From: Aurifilum marmelostoma
Taxonomy: Eukaryota > Ascomycota > Sordariomycetes > Diaporthales > Cryphonectriaceae
Direction: 5' to 3'
Length of the DNA stretch: 64,000 bases
NCBI GenBank assembly: GCA_027559495.1
Contig: JAMXSV010000003.1
Span: 806,001-870,000 of the forward strand
Below, piece by piece: positions 33,521 to 45,866 of the stretch (position 1 is the stretch's first letter; each line of letters opens with the position of its first letter). The notes below the pieces were generated by a model. The model was not told the origin of the DNA. It did no database searches and saw only the letters and a program-made list of their open reading frames with translations. A program made the position numbers and the translations under genes.

Positions 33521-34799
33521 ATGACCGAAACTGCAGGACTGAGCCCCGAAGATGCAGCCGCTGCACGAGCAGCCGAGCAGGCTCGCATCCGCAAGGAACG
33601 CCGCGAGGCCAAGATCAAGGCGGGCGGCAGTGCAAGGCTGAACAAGATCACTGGGCTGGGAGGCGGTATCCAGAGAGGTATGTAAATTCTTTCTGCCTGC
33701 CCCTGGAAGAGGTGGTAGGGTGGAAGCGAGAAAAGCTCCAAGGTTGCCCTCTCACCATCTCAACAACAACCACCAAAATAAAACAAAGAAGACAAAAAAG
33801 AAGCATTACTGACGCCGAACCTGAACAGATCCAATTCCAACCGACCCACCATCTCGAGGACCCTCACCAGCTCCACCAGCATCATCATCGTCATCCCCAG
33901 CCGTCAAGCCTCAGCAGCCAACCTCGGACGAGCAGCACCATGCCGACCCAGAGGAGATCGACATCTCCCAACACTACTACAAGCCAGAGACGACGAACCG
34001 CGTGCCCTCTTCCTCATCAGGCCCAGCCGGCGGCTTCGATCCCGACAACATCTCGGAGAACCAGCTCCGCCAGATGATGCTAGGCTTCGACCGTCCCACC
34101 AACAACAACGTCGGCAGTGGTAGCAACCAGAACCCCTTATTTGACCTGAACGTCCTGCTTGGCGCGGGCGGCCCCGACGGCCAACCGTCCGACCCAGAGG
34201 ACGCCGTCGCAAAAATGCTCTCGCAGATGCTCGGCGGCGGCGCCGGAGGCCCTTCCGGCCCGGGCGGACCTCAAGGCAACAACGGCATGTTCGCCGACTT
34301 TGCCAAGCTCGCCGCCATGAGCGACAACGACCCGCAACAGTCACAACAGATGGCAGCAGAAACCGCTAGATCGGACGCATACAACGCCACGTGGCGCCTG
34401 CTACACTTTGTCCTCGCCACGGGGCTAGGACTGTACATAGCCCTGGCGTCCGGCTTCACAGGCACCAAGATCGAGCGGGAGCGCGGAGCCTTTGCCGCCA
34501 CTGCGGCCGGATATGGCGGCGACCACGACCACGACGACGCCGCCGTGGCCGACATGCGGCGGTACTTCTTCTGGACGTTCGCGACGGCTGAGGCGGTGCT
34601 GCTGACGAGCCGCTTCTTTCTCGACCGCGGACGGCCTGCGCCTGGTGTGCTGAACATGATCATGGGGCTTCTGCCAGAGGGAAAGTGGAAGACGTCACTC
34701 GGAACTGGACTGCGGTACTCGCAGATCTTCACTACTGTGCGGTCGGACATACTGGTGTGCGTCTTTGTGATGGGTATTTGTGCCTGGCTGAGGTCTTAG
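33521..34799 (+). CDS. get2: GET2-like subunit of the tail-anchored protein receptor
   Basis: There are two exons, 33521-33677 and 33829-34799 (375 residues). The donor is GTATGT, and the acceptor GAACAG follows CTGACG. The N-terminus carries the basic motif ARIRKERREAKIKAGGSARL directly followed by NKITGLGGG, the hallmark of Get2/CAMLG that binds the Get3 ATPase. A long Ser/Pro/Gly/Asn-rich cytosolic linker follows. Three C-terminal membrane helices are seen around WRLLHFVLATGLGLYIALAS, YFFWTFATAEAVLLTSRFFL and SDILVCVFVMGICAWL. Family role: with Get1 it forms the ER insertase for tail-anchored proteins. The first ~52 residues lie on exon 1, so any model starting at the second exon would lose the Get3-binding motif. 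It is convergent with the TMEM135-like gene, 305 bp away. Confidence 0.85.
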
Positions 34800-35104
34800 A
34801 GAGGTTCTGTGTGCTGTATGGAGAGGACTGGTCAGAGACCTGTTCTCAAAGGTCTCAACTATCCGCCCATTGCCCTTTAGTCAGACCCGGAAAGAGGCCG
34901 CAGTAATGAGACATTCGAGTATTCCAATTGGTATTACACCAGGCATGATTTATGCTTGAGAGTTTCCTCAGAGTTTCCTCTCGCCATGAAACTTCAGTAG
35001 ACCGTATCCATAATACTTTGACAGTGCCAGTCCTGTTTTATGTGTATCTAGTTCGACCTGCCCATCTTTTCCAATAAACAAACATGTCGACGAAGCGCTT
35101 ATAT
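34800..35104. other. Short intergenic region between convergent genes
   Basis: These 305 bases serve the 3' ends of both the GET2-like and the TMEM135-like genes. No other feature was seen. Confidence 0.55.
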
Positions 35105-36775
35105 TTATGCAGCAAGGACCATTCTCAACACAGACCCCAGCACACCCCTCACCCGCCTCTTGTTCTCTAGCACGCACGTAAAGACCACCGCCGTGCTGGC
35201 CGCAAATGCCGCCCTCTCGATCCACTGCCTGTCCGCGTCGTACCGCCTCGGCAGCATCGTCGCCACCGCGCGCGGCGCTACGAACAGGCCCAGCTCCTTT
35301 CTCCGCCCCGCCGTCTCGAGGAGCACGCTCCACCCACAGAGGAGGCACCCAGCGCCGACGCAGAGGCCGCCGTCGATCTTCTGCCGCGAGCTCGTTGACG
35401 TGCCCAGGACATGCGGGCCGATGCGCGTGCGGGTCAGGCAGACGCCGTAGTAGAAGAGAGCGATGAAGGCACCGAGGAAGGCAGACGAGCGCGAGGCGGA
35501 GGTGAGGGTGCGCATGAGGTCGCGCCGGAGGTCCTTGGAGCCGCGGGCGCGGGCGGCGAACATCACTAATTGCAGGGGCAGATAGGTCCTCATGCTCCAG
35601 ACCCATGCACGCATGAACCGGCTAAGGGCGTGCAGCTCGCATGACGGGCCGACGCCCATGTGCACCACCTCACAGGGAAAAGGGACGCTGACTGCCGGGT
35701 CGCCCCAGGCCAAGGGCCAGCCGAACTCCTCGCACATGCCCTGGAGCAGGGGCGCCTGCCCCGTATCCTCACCATATCGCAGGATCTGGGCACGGCAGCG
35801 CTGGAGCGCGACGATGAGGCGCTGGTCGACAGACGCAGCCGAGGCGATCCACTTGTTGTAGGTGCGAGGGAGGGCGTGCGGTGCGTAGAACCAGTTCCAC
35901 ATCACGATGCCACTGGTCAGGGCGAAGATGAGGGGGTCAGTCAGCGTGGAGGTGAGGTAGTCCAGAGTACGAGTTGTTCTGCCGGCAGATGGGGAGCGAA
36001 CCACACGACGCCGGGACCAGAGTTCTCCTATGATCACGTCCAGAGCGCGCGTGGCGGCGAAAAGGGTGAGATCCAAGGTACGCCCTGCCTGGGGCTTGTT
36101 GGTGGCCTCGCGAGAAGCTGGCTGTTGACCTTCTTTCGTGGTGCCGCTCGTGCTGGTAGGCCGGTCAAAGGGTGCCTGCAGTAGCTGGATGCTGAACCAT
36201 GCGGCAATCGCTGAAGAGAGCCATCTTGAAAGCCTGATTATGCACCATGTCAGAACGGGTTCTTGTGGCTCTGAACGAGCAGTGCCACACAAGTCTCCTG
36301 TGGGACGCACCTAAATCTTGTGGTGTCTGATACAGTTTGGAGCAGGCGAGCAAATGCTTTCTGCAGAACAGGCTGTCCAAGGTAGACACGAGTCAATACA
36401 GAACAAATGCGGAAAGCTTGAGGCCTGATCATGTCAACATAGACCCACCTCCAACAAAGTACTCCCGCCGACAAGAGCAGCACAGAAAGTAGGGAACCGG
36501 TGCAGCTGTGCCCCAGCCCTCAGCGTCTTCCCGAGCGACTCGAGCAGCGGAGCCTGTGGTGTCCCCGACGAAGCAGGGTCATTCCGAGTCGACCCCTTGC
36601 GCCGCCGTGCCAGCCTCAAGACATGATGCAGGAGCAGCGAAAACACCCGGGGCCCGACGCTGAAGCCATAGCCGAGAAGATACGCCCGCACGAGCGGTCT
36701 CAGCGGAGGAGGGATGCCGGCATCCCATCTTTGCGGATGAGGTCTGGCCTTTGCGGACAGGACATCGGCCTTCAT
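35105..36775 (-). CDS. TMEM135-like integral membrane protein
   Basis: On the minus strand there are three exons: 36449-36775, 36311-36372 (62 nt) and 35105-36233 (505 residues). Donors are GTGGGT and GTGCGT; acceptors are GGACAG and AATCAG. The N-terminal block LRPLVRAYLLGYGFSVGPRV begins the TMEM135/PXMP52-type repeat. Later come ARLLQTVSDTTRFRLSRWLS, FALTSGIVMWNWFYAPHALP followed by RTYNKWIASAASVDQRLIVA, and SSAFLGAFIALFYYGVCLTR. The C-terminal glycine-rich segment is GGLCVGAGCLLCGWSVLLE. Animal TMEM135 is implicated in mitochondrial and peroxisomal dynamics, and fungal orthologues are uncharacterised membrane proteins. Hydrophobic segments suggest about five or six helices. The short middle exon and in-frame read-through of intron 2 (an alternative ATG at 36310) could mislead gene prediction. 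Confidence 0.8.
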
Positions 36776-39700
36776 GGGTGGCGGATGCGATGAGAATTGA
36801 CTTGGAGGGGGGGGGGATGGATTAGTCTGTGCGAGAGTTTAGGTGATGGTGTTGTTGACAAGTTTGGGGGTTGTTGGGGGAATGTTGTAAATCCATGACA
36901 TGTGAAAGCGCTATAACGTGCTGTAGTAGCTGTGCGAGCTAGACCTAGAGTAGGGGCAAGCGCAGCGGACGGCTACGGCGTCTGTCAGGGGTACGGTAAA
37001 CAATAAACAACAGGCGCATCTCAACTACAGCTTTGAATTGTCGAGCTGTCGACGACGTTTGCAGCAGTAGCAACATCAACAACGATCGGGTGTTCATCCT
37101 AGACTAGACCCAGCAGGCTGAGGTGTTACGATGAAGGCATCATACAATATAGTGCAACAACATACCTGGGACCCAGCTTGGGTGACTGATCTGGGGTTCC
37201 ATCTAGGTCCAGGTTTTTTTTCCGCTGGTAATTGGCCTCATCACAGTCGTCGTAACGACTGGAAACGGCCGACCTTGGCCTGCAGCTGAGCCACCAGCTA
37301 AATCCAGACTCACTACTGTCAACCGAGCACCAAGTCTCTGGACAGAATATCCCGCATTTAGGATGTGTATTGGCTTCATCTTAAGAAGAAACGGCGTCAA
37401 GCACGGTCGCCAATGACCGAGAGGTTAGAGGTGAATGGGAGGCGCCTTGGTTCTCCGCACCAAGGTTTCCCTTCCCTTACCGCCGGCGTCTGGTGCTTTG
37501 TTCATCGCTGTGGTGTGACGATGAGGGCAACAAATCATGAGTAGAGTGCAAGGGTGCATTGCCTGCGAGCCTCATAGAGTCCATTATGAGATATGATGGT
37601 CTTGAGGAGAGGCCAAGATCGACAATCGAGACAGATGCATGAGTGCCTATAGCCATAGCCTCTATTGCGATTGGCCTCTTGCTCGCCAGAAAAAGCTTAG
37701 TTACTGCTAGTACAGAGCTTTAGTAACGATAAAAATAAGTATACGTTTGTGCAATTATGTTGGGATTTCTCGTAAACTTAGTAGAGCTTGCTGTATGATT
37801 AGATGCAACCATCGTCTGCTGATCTGTACAGTGTGACGCTGTGATTTTTTGGGGGATGGCAAATCTAGACCCTCACTTCCACAGCTGAACACCATAGTAC
37901 ACGATACATTGTACTTCTGGCAATACTATTACGTGTCGATGATGACCAGCCAGGCTGCTGTCGATTTGTCACCATCCTCGCAGCCTCACGAACCTCGATC
38001 CGGTCACTGTCTCTGCGCAGCTAAGAGCACTGTCCTGTGGGCGCAGAGCTTGTTTGCTGATCGTCCGATACTGCCCAAGCGCGGGAGTAGAAAGCTGGGA
38101 GTCGGGGCCAATCGAGATCAACCAAAAAAAAAAAAAAAAAGGACACATCGTCATCCGAAAAGCCGCAAGCGAAGCAAGAAAAACCCTCTCAAAGGTTTCC
38201 CCCATCGAGAAGGGCCTAAGGACGTTTCGGGGAACAGCGAGCGACCTGCTCGCCAACTGTAGGTCAATGCGGGCATTGATGTAAGCAGGGAGGCCCGCCA
38301 CCAACGCGGAGATTCGTCGTGTGGCCGGAACCGCAGATCCACCCGGCTTGGTGTGTGGGGAGGTGGTAACGAAGGGGAGAAGACAGAGAGAGAGAGGAGG
38401 GGGAGGGGAGGAGTAGTGTAGTGTAGTAGGTCGGCTCTGCCTGATCAGACCTCGGGATGACCAGATTGGTGACCGAGGGCGGAAAAATAACTGATTGTAA
38501 ATGCATGGAGAAGCTGGCCCTGCCTCACGTCTCCGCATCCCCTCGCTTCCTCGACCAATGTAAAAGGGTTTTTATTTTATTTGTTATTTCCAGGGATCGG
38601 AACACCTGGGCAGCCATGGTGGATCTCGTGCTTTCTACATTTGCCTTGCAGAAGAAACAGAAAGGTCAACAGATCTCCTCGAGTGCGCTGTTGCGCTTTT
38701 AAAATTTTTACGAGGACAAAGAAAGCTGAGCTGGCAGGAGGTCTGAGCTCGAACAAAGAATGCACCAACAGACTACTATAATTTTTCGTGCCTACGGCCA
38801 GCTCGTTCGCGTGCCGTGGCCCTGCTGTAGTAATTTCGAGGTGGGAAGACGCTGACATGTGACAGGCCTCTCTCCTCGGCGGGCGGGCGGGCACCAACGG
38901 TACATTGTACCGTGGCAGATTAGCACATCGTGGGGAAAGAGCTCTGAGAATGCATATCCTGGGGCGCCAAGGAAGTCTACCATAGTACACAGTATACGCA
39001 TAGTAGGGCATATCGCAGTAGCGGTGTACACAGGACAGACCCCGGCTGGGCCCGGGAGCGTTTTCCGCAAGAGGACGTAGTGCCAGCAGTACCTGACGCG
39101 CCCTGGGAGGTTCAGGGTATATGCATCAAGGTGCACCTGACACCTAGCTGCCCATCCCACTAAGCGGGATGATGCCTTAGCAGGTCAAGACCCGCGGTTC
39201 AGCGGCCTTGACTCGAGGCCAGGGCCTTGGGACCCACCCACCCAAACTCAGATGGGGACTGGCGCAGTGAGTCTTCTGCCGTTAGTTGTCAGGCGGGGCA
39301 AGGGGACCCTCACAAGGGCTTTTGCGCGACCGCAGATGCAGGCGTGCCCTCGTGCAGCACCAGCACCAGCACCAGCAGCACCAGCAGGCAAGACCTGCAG
39401 TGATGGTACTTGGGCTTAGTTACTTTAGTCACTGCAACTCTAAGTCTAAACTTGCACATCAGAAGACTGGAAACACCAACGCTCGTTTGCCCAGCGCCTG
39501 CCACCACCGTCGTCACCACCGTCACCCTCTTCCTTGCTGCAGCGAGCCTTACTCTGTTTTGCTACGATCATCACACTCGACGCACGCGGATCTATCTACG
39601 TGAACAGAGAGCCTCTAAGCGGACCCGGACTGGACTGCCATCTTTTAGTCCCCTTCCCCATCGTTCGAAGAGCTTTCACTGTGCCTGCTGGGGCATTTCC

Positions 39701-40382
39701 GGTGAGGAGGAGCAGACCACATGCCACTGCCTTGTTCCCGTCCGAAAGCTGACTGAGATCGCCTGCACATTAGTACCAACTACGACACATCGATACTCGA
39801 TACTACCACAGCCGCCTTCGCCACTACCGTCACCAACGACACGAACTTTTCTGCTTCTCTTGTGGTCAAGAGAGAGAGGGGGAAGGAGAGGAAAAGACTG
39901 TCTCTGGAAGGCCTTGCCACGAAGCGACTGCGCAGCCCAGTCCTCGAGCACCCAGGCACGACGCTTCCCTTTCCTGGGCTGCCAATTCCACTTGCGACAA
40001 CAAAGACCATAGTCGACGAGCTGTAGGGCGCCCCTGGACCGTTTCCTAGATCGACGTCGAGCTCAAGACTAGCAGCAACGGCGCACCGAACATCTACGAA
40101 ACCAGGACTTAGCTCGCCATTCGAGAACGGTTGGCTTTAGAGGCTGTCTCCGGCTTGCCTGACGGGGCTCTAAGCCTGTTCGTTTTTCTCGTAAACATGC
40201 GACCTTGACCTCTAGCACCGTACCAAGCCAGGATTGCCATTTCGCGTACCCGAGGATCGACCTATTTATCTTCACGCCTCCCCGGGGACTCCCCCCTCCC
40301 CCCTCCATTCTTCCTTCTTTCCTCAGGCGTCATCACCAAAGCCCAACGAAACATCGACCTTACCCCCCCCCAGAACGCACTC
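36776..40382. other. Long gene-poor region and leader of the bHLH gene
   Basis: Nothing coding was recognised in 3.6 kb. Notable items are an A18 run at about 38124-38141, a CAG/CCA-rich stretch at 39355-39386 and a G10 run at 36810-36819. From about 39290 the plus strand becomes pyrimidine-rich with several short upstream ATGs, so a long 5' leader for the bHLH gene is plausible. Frames of up to 200 residues (39410-40012) are low-complexity and lack coding bias. Confidence 0.45.
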
Positions 40383-42060
40383 ATGCTGGCAGCATACTCG
40401 GGCCCGACAATGTCGTCGAGGCGGTCGGGGTCCCGCGGCAACGACTTGCCGTTCGGCTGTAAGTCACTAGTGAACCTGCCACTGAAAACTCTCACCTCCT
40501 TGTTGCTATGAGTCCTGAAGCTGACCAGTGTTCGCCTTGTCTGAAAAGACCTTGGCCCGCGGCGGATGTCAAACGAAGAGCGGGAGCTTGGGGCTCCCAG
40601 CTTCGAAATCTTTGAGGGCCAGCCTCCGCCGCCAGCGCCAGCTCCTGCTCCTGGCCCTCCTGTCCTGTCGCCCACTGAGACAACTGATCTCTCCCATCTC
40701 CTGGATATGGTACTTTGCGCTGAGTCCTATGGCCCTATCAGTCTAGGCGAGGGTTTTAACAATAATGAGTTTGACATGCCACCCGATCTCGAGGGTATAT
40801 CTACGTCCTTCGGCCTCTCCATAAACCCGCTCGCGAACGGTCACTACGCTCTGAACCCTACACATAGACACCTGCCATCCGCAGATGTCATATCTTCCTT
40901 GGCGATGCCTCCTGGTGCAATGCACCCACCGCCCCTCGATGCCGGCCTTGGACCCTCGCCTCCACTCATCCAGTTTCCTCCACCTGCCACCGGATCAGGC
41001 CCTGCCTTTGCTCCACCGCCTGCATTCACCCATCAGCACTCTCCAACCGTTCCGCACCACGGTGATCGATCACGATATTCGCCCGATGTGGTAGAGGCTG
41101 CGACCGTACTTCAGTTTCGACCGCACGGCATGAGGAGCGCGCCTGACGCGCAGAACGAGCCTAGCCACCAACAGCCACAGCCACAACAGCAACAGCCACA
41201 ACTAGGATCTCGGCGCAGGCCTTCAAACCACCACCAGGGCAGAGGACCACCAGGCAGACATCTGCGATACCAGGAAATGGAAGAGTTCCAGAAGGAGGGA
41301 CGTCGTATGTCGCAGTCCACGCATGCCGTCGAACAGGAAGACACATGGGTCCCTTGGATCTTTGGAACAAACGCCCTCCGGGCCGAACCACGTACCACTC
41401 AGCCTCCCGCTCCGGTGACCCTTCAGTATGGCACTGATCAGAGCTTTGCCAACGACAACCGGCCGTTCGAGCCCCTGCTTGAAAAGGACACGTCGACAGC
41501 CCTGTCAGAGCAGCAGATGAGCTGCATGTCCGCGATCGAGCTATCCAGGAGCACCGCAACAACTCCCGGGCCAGATGTGGCGCAGAGCGGCAGTGGTGCT
41601 CCGCGATCCAAGACCCAGCCCAAGGCCCTGAAGATTGAAGCTAACGGCCAGAGCGGCCGGAAGGCTCGCAAGAGCAGATCCGGCGGTGAAGACGACCTAG
41701 ACGACGAGGACGAACCGCAGAGTGCAGTCTCCAAGTCCTCGGCCCGAAAGCGCAAGTCGAAAGCTGCGTACGATGACCCGCCCGGCCCAAATGCAGTCCT
41801 TGCCGTGTCTTTCAAGCGGAGGAAATCAGCGGCCGCGGCAAAGAGAGAGAATCTTACCGAGGACCAGAAGAGGGAGAACCATATCAACAGTGAGAAGAAG
41901 CGCCGCAAGGTCATCTCTACCGGCTTTGAGAACCTCGGCCTCATCGTTCCCCCCTCCCAATACTGGTATCACCAGTAAGAGCGCCGTGTTGGAGTCCACC
42001 GTCTTGTTCCTGCAGGAACTCATGGACGGCAACGCATATCTCAAGAAGACTTACCTGTGA
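40383..42060 (+). CDS. bHLH transcription factor, frame broken inside the HLH loop
   Basis: Exon 1 is 40383-40458 and exon 2 is 40549-42060. The intron has a GTAAGT donor, a GCTGAC branch point and a GAAAAG acceptor, and joins in frame ahead of Met 40566. Corrected length is 528 residues. The N-terminus is disordered, Pro- and Gln-rich (activation-domain-like). A nuclear-localisation-like cluster (SARKRKSKA, FKRRKS) precedes the C-terminal bHLH. Its basic region KRENHINSEKKRRKV has the H-x3-E-x3-R arrangement for CANNTG E-boxes. Helix 1 is ISTGFENLGLIVP and helix 2 is SKSAVLESTVLFLQELMDG. Between the helices the frame shifts at a C6 run, 41949-41954: as given it stops at TAA 41976, while removing one C restores helix 2 to TGA 42058-42060. 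The target genes cannot be inferred. Met 40566 is an alternative start if exon 1 is not used. Confidence 0.8.
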
Positions 42061-43465
42061 GAGCAGTGCATCATGGGTGTCTTGTGCCCAGTGCTAATTA
42101 TTGTTACCTTGATCAACACCAAAACTTGCATAGGAGGCGCATAATAGGAGTGGGGAAAAAAAGTCAGACAAACTTTCAAAAAGGTTTTCTTTTTGGGGGG
42201 GGTCAAGGGAGACTCCGCGATAACGATTATGAATTATTTAATGTGCCCCCTTCCCTCCCGCGGCAAAGGCGTCCTTTGTTTCGGGGCGGCAAGTGAATTG
42301 ATGGGGGATGAGTTGGAGTCAGAGCAATTGGGAGTTGAGGTTTTCTCTTTCTTTCTGTCTTTTTTTTTTCTTCCTTCTTTTCCTGCTTCCTTCTTCCTTA
42401 TCGACGGTCTTTGGGTCTCAAGTTTGATGTACTCCGTCTAGCGATTTCGCTGACCAACGACTCCGACTCGTTGACTACTTGTTCCTGTCTCTGGTTTCTC
42501 TCATGTATATCACCACATTGGTTTTGAAGGGGTGACAACGGTACCTCTTGGGAATGGGTCGAGAGGTTGTCAGGGTATCTCTTCTTTCTAGTGGGGATCA
42601 TCACCACTAGGTCTCTACGACTTTGGACGATCCTTCAACGAGCGAACGAAAAATTGGGCTTTCTATTGAAAAAAGCAAAAGATTTGTATGGATGATTGTG
42701 GTATGTGCTTTCCCTCAAGCACTTTTTCTTGCCATGATGTCCGGGGAAAAGAAGAACAAGAAAAAACAATATAAATTTACCACACAATGCTTCCTGCTGA
42801 ATCACTCTGTGATCTCATCTGTGTACTGTGATGGCTATGTGCTTGGATGACTCATTGTCGGTGCTGCATGAAAAGCAAATGAGCTTACAAGTCTACATTG
42901 CCATACTCGTCTGAAGAGTGAATGAGCTCGTCTCGTGGGCACATGGGATACATATGTGAGTGAAGGCCACTACTAGGCCACCAAAACTTTTCACATTCAC
43001 TTCGACAATGGCTGCTTCAGCATTGTGATCACAAAAAACTACATCCTGACTAGCACAGAGGCTGGGCTCTCCACAAGGTCCCTGATACGCACTCCAAGCA
43101 TACAGACAGAACTGGCTGACTGACTTGACTTAATTTTCCACGACATCTTTTCTTGTATTTGTCATGCCCTCATCCATCATCAGACTCAAGGTGAGACAAA
43201 GAACAGAAAAAGGAAAGAGAGAGAGAGAGAGAGAAAGGCCAATCCAAGTGTGCCACACGTGACAAGCACAAGAGTTGAAGATAAGAAATACCATAGGTTG
43301 GGCTTGTTTGCTTCATCACAAGGAGACAGCGGAGGAGGTTATGGAATGATGGTTGAAATATGTGGCTTTTGTGTATGAGAGAATCTGCATGTACAGATGT
43401 GCCATTCGTCTTGGCACCACAATATCTCGAGTGCGGTCAAAAGATATAGAGCGATGTCTTGTTAG
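42061..43465. other. Intergenic region between convergent genes
   Basis: These 1.4 kb contain the 3' UTR of the bHLH gene, a G8 run at 42195-42202, a T-rich tract at 42350-42400 and a (GA)n stretch at 43215-43234. No gene was recognised. Confidence 0.5.
43215..43234. repeat. (GA)n microsatellite
   Basis: About ten GA dinucleotides lie in the intergenic region beyond the 3' end of the KH-domain gene. Confidence 0.85.
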
Positions 43466-45866
43466 TTACAAGCCTGGTGGAGGAGGCATCTGTTGGTGGT
43501 GTTAGCTGTAAATTCACAATCCACCCAAGAACAACAAAAAAGAGAGGGGTTGGGGGGGGGGGAGAGTCAGTTGCACATACATTGTTGTAACCTGTCGTTC
43601 CAGGAGGCGAGCCCGAGGGTGGAGGAGGTGCAGGAGCGCTAGGAGGAGGAGGCGGTGGAGGAGGCTGCTCGGCTGGGGGCGGAGGAGGACTGGCAGATGC
43701 ACCTGGAGGAGCACCAGCAGGCGCCGCTCCAGGGGCGCCAGGAGCACCAGGAGCGCCGCCACCCTGTTGCTGGGCGGCCTGCATGGCTGCGTAGTACTGC
43801 TGGTAGTACTGAACATACGCGGCATAGCCGCCGTATGCGGCATACGGATCCTCGCCGCCGGCCTGCTGCTGCTGGCCGCCACCGTAGAGCTGAGCATACT
43901 GGGCCGCGTAGTCTCCGTAGGCAGCAGCGGTGTTTGCGCTGTTGCCAGCTGGAGAGGACACAGCCGGGGAGTGGTTTGCTTGGCCAGGGTTGGGTGAGTT
44001 GTAGTGATTGTTGTAGCCATGGCTGCCTTGACGGTCGCCACGCCGGTCACCATATCTGTCGCCGCCACCGTACCGGTCGCCTCCACCTCCGCCGTACCTG
44101 TCGCCTCCGCCGTAGCGATCACCACCGTTGTAGCGGTCTCCGCCGCCATAGCCGTGACCTCCGCCGCCATAGCTTTGGCGGGGAGGACGAGACTTGAATT
44201 CCTCGTACTGCTCCTTGACGTTGATCAGGAGGTCTTCACATAGCTCCTTTGCTGTCTGGACCATTTTCGGATCCGGGCCACTGCGCCAAACGCCAAATTA
44301 GATGGGTTTCTATGTATACATAGACAAGGTCTCGAGGGTGGGGTTTGTACTTACGCAACATGCAGATACATGTCCTCATCAGCCTCGCGGCCAGTCGCAT
44401 TCTCAATGTAGCCAGAACCACGGCCCTTGATCTGCACGCGACAACCTGTCTCCTGCTGAATGTGCTTGACGTACGAGCCGCCGTGCCCGACGACCTGCGC
44501 ACGGAGGTTAAAGCCAGGGATGGGTTCCAGGTTGATGGGGATCTTCTCCTCGGGCCATTTGCGCTAGATTCTCGTCAGCGGGCATGCCGAGATGACGGCA
44601 ACGAGCTATATTCGGTATTGGAAGAGCACGTACTCGGCCATATTCATCACGCTCGACCGGCTCTGGGGGCTCTCGGCGGCGGAATCGTCGCTCATCGACC
44701 AGCTGGGGCAGCTCCTGTTGCATCAGCTCCTCGATCTTCTTGACCGCCAGCTCGAGGCCCTCCTTGGACGTGCTGGTGACATGAAGATACAGCGGTGGGT
44801 TCTAGCAAGTCTCGGTTGTCAGCCACCTGTTGAGAGATTCTTTTGGGAGGGCTGGAGGGGTCGTTTTCTCTTACGGCTGCGGTGGCCATGCTCTTGTCCG
44901 GATAGTAGCTTCCACGGGTCGTGACATCTTGGGTTAAGGACAAAATCGTCAACTTTCATTCTCCAATCACAAAGGTATTGCTCTGTTTCTCTTCTTTTCT
45001 TTCTTGGTGTGTTGGGTGGGTGGGTAGGTAGATAGATTGGGTGGTAGCATACCAGCGCCGGTGTCATCTTTAATCTAAATTTCAAGCAGGGGAGGTCAGC
45101 AGCGGCCAAAGAGACGATCTGTACGCGAGCTATCCAGCTTCCAGTGTAAGCAAGACTGTCTCTCGCATACAGTTTGTTTAGATGGATGGTAGGGTTTTGG
45201 TTTTTTAAAGGGAGAAAGCTGTGTGTATGTGTTTGCATCTGATGATGGTATCCTTTGATCAGCAGACAAAAATGATGACCAAACAAAGTATTTACCATTT
45301 TCTGAGTAGAGCCCTTGGTCAGGGTATATCGGTTGCGCAGGTCGTTGACTTCAATGTCCTTGATGTAGTCGCCGTCCGCGATGTACATCTCGCCGTTGAT
45401 GGTGCCGCCCGGCGGGCCGTCGGACTTGGTGGACTCGGATCGGATTGGGGGGGACGTCGACATGTTGAATCCCCTTGCGCGCCTGGAGTGAGGCGTTGAT
45501 CTTGGCCGCAGCGGCAGCTGTATGCGGAAAGAGGCATAGGGTTAGCTAATTGCAGTCACAGTCACCGTCCACCTCTTCTCTCCGGCTCTCTGTCCCTCTC
45601 TCCCTCTCAGGGTGTCTCCTCCTCCTCCTTCCTCCTCCTCCTCCTTTTCCTTACCTGCAGCGGCGGCGGGGTCAACGGGCGCATTGTTCGCAGGAGATGC
45701 ACCCGTCTCGCGGTCCTTGGACAACGGGCTCCTGTCCCGAACCGAGTCGTCTTTGCGGGCAGAGGGGGGATCGAGAGCGGCGGTCGAACCTCGAGGCCTT
45801 TCGAGGCTCGGGCTCCTTCTGGTCAAAGCGCGACCGCTTGGCCGTGCGGCGCTCGGTGTCATCCAT
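43466..45866 (-). CDS. KHDC4-like KH-domain RNA-binding protein, two frameshifts in C runs
   Basis: On the minus strand there are eight exons: 45655-45866, 45296-45517, 45053-45074 (22 nt), 44875-44927, 44634-44801, 44355-44563, 43581-44280 and 43466-43489 (24 nt). Removing one base in the G6 run 45764-45769 (exon 1) and one in the G7 run 45447-45453 (exon 2) gives 535 residues. Order: an RS-like N-terminus (SRFDRRSRSP); AAAKINASLQARKGI; a first KH-like domain from IEVNDLRNRYTLTKGSTQKM and DDTGADVTTRGSYYP to NPPLYLHVTSTSKEGLELAV; and a second from IPINLEPIPGFNLRAQVVGH through GGSYVKHIQQETGCRVQIKG to READEDMYLHVAGPDPKMVQ. Then come GGGDRYGG repeats, Tyr/Gln/Ala and poly-Pro stretches, and MPPPPGL. 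The paired KH layout matches animal KHDC4/BLOM7, a splicing-associated factor. No CCHC knuckle is seen, which argues against branchpoint-binding protein. Confidence 0.82.

Noticed and set aside
43466..45866. Branchpoint-binding protein (SF1/Msl5)
   Set aside because: There are two KH-like modules and no zinc knuckle. The VVGHGGSYVKHIQQETGCRV...READEDMY pattern fits KHDC4 rather than SF1.
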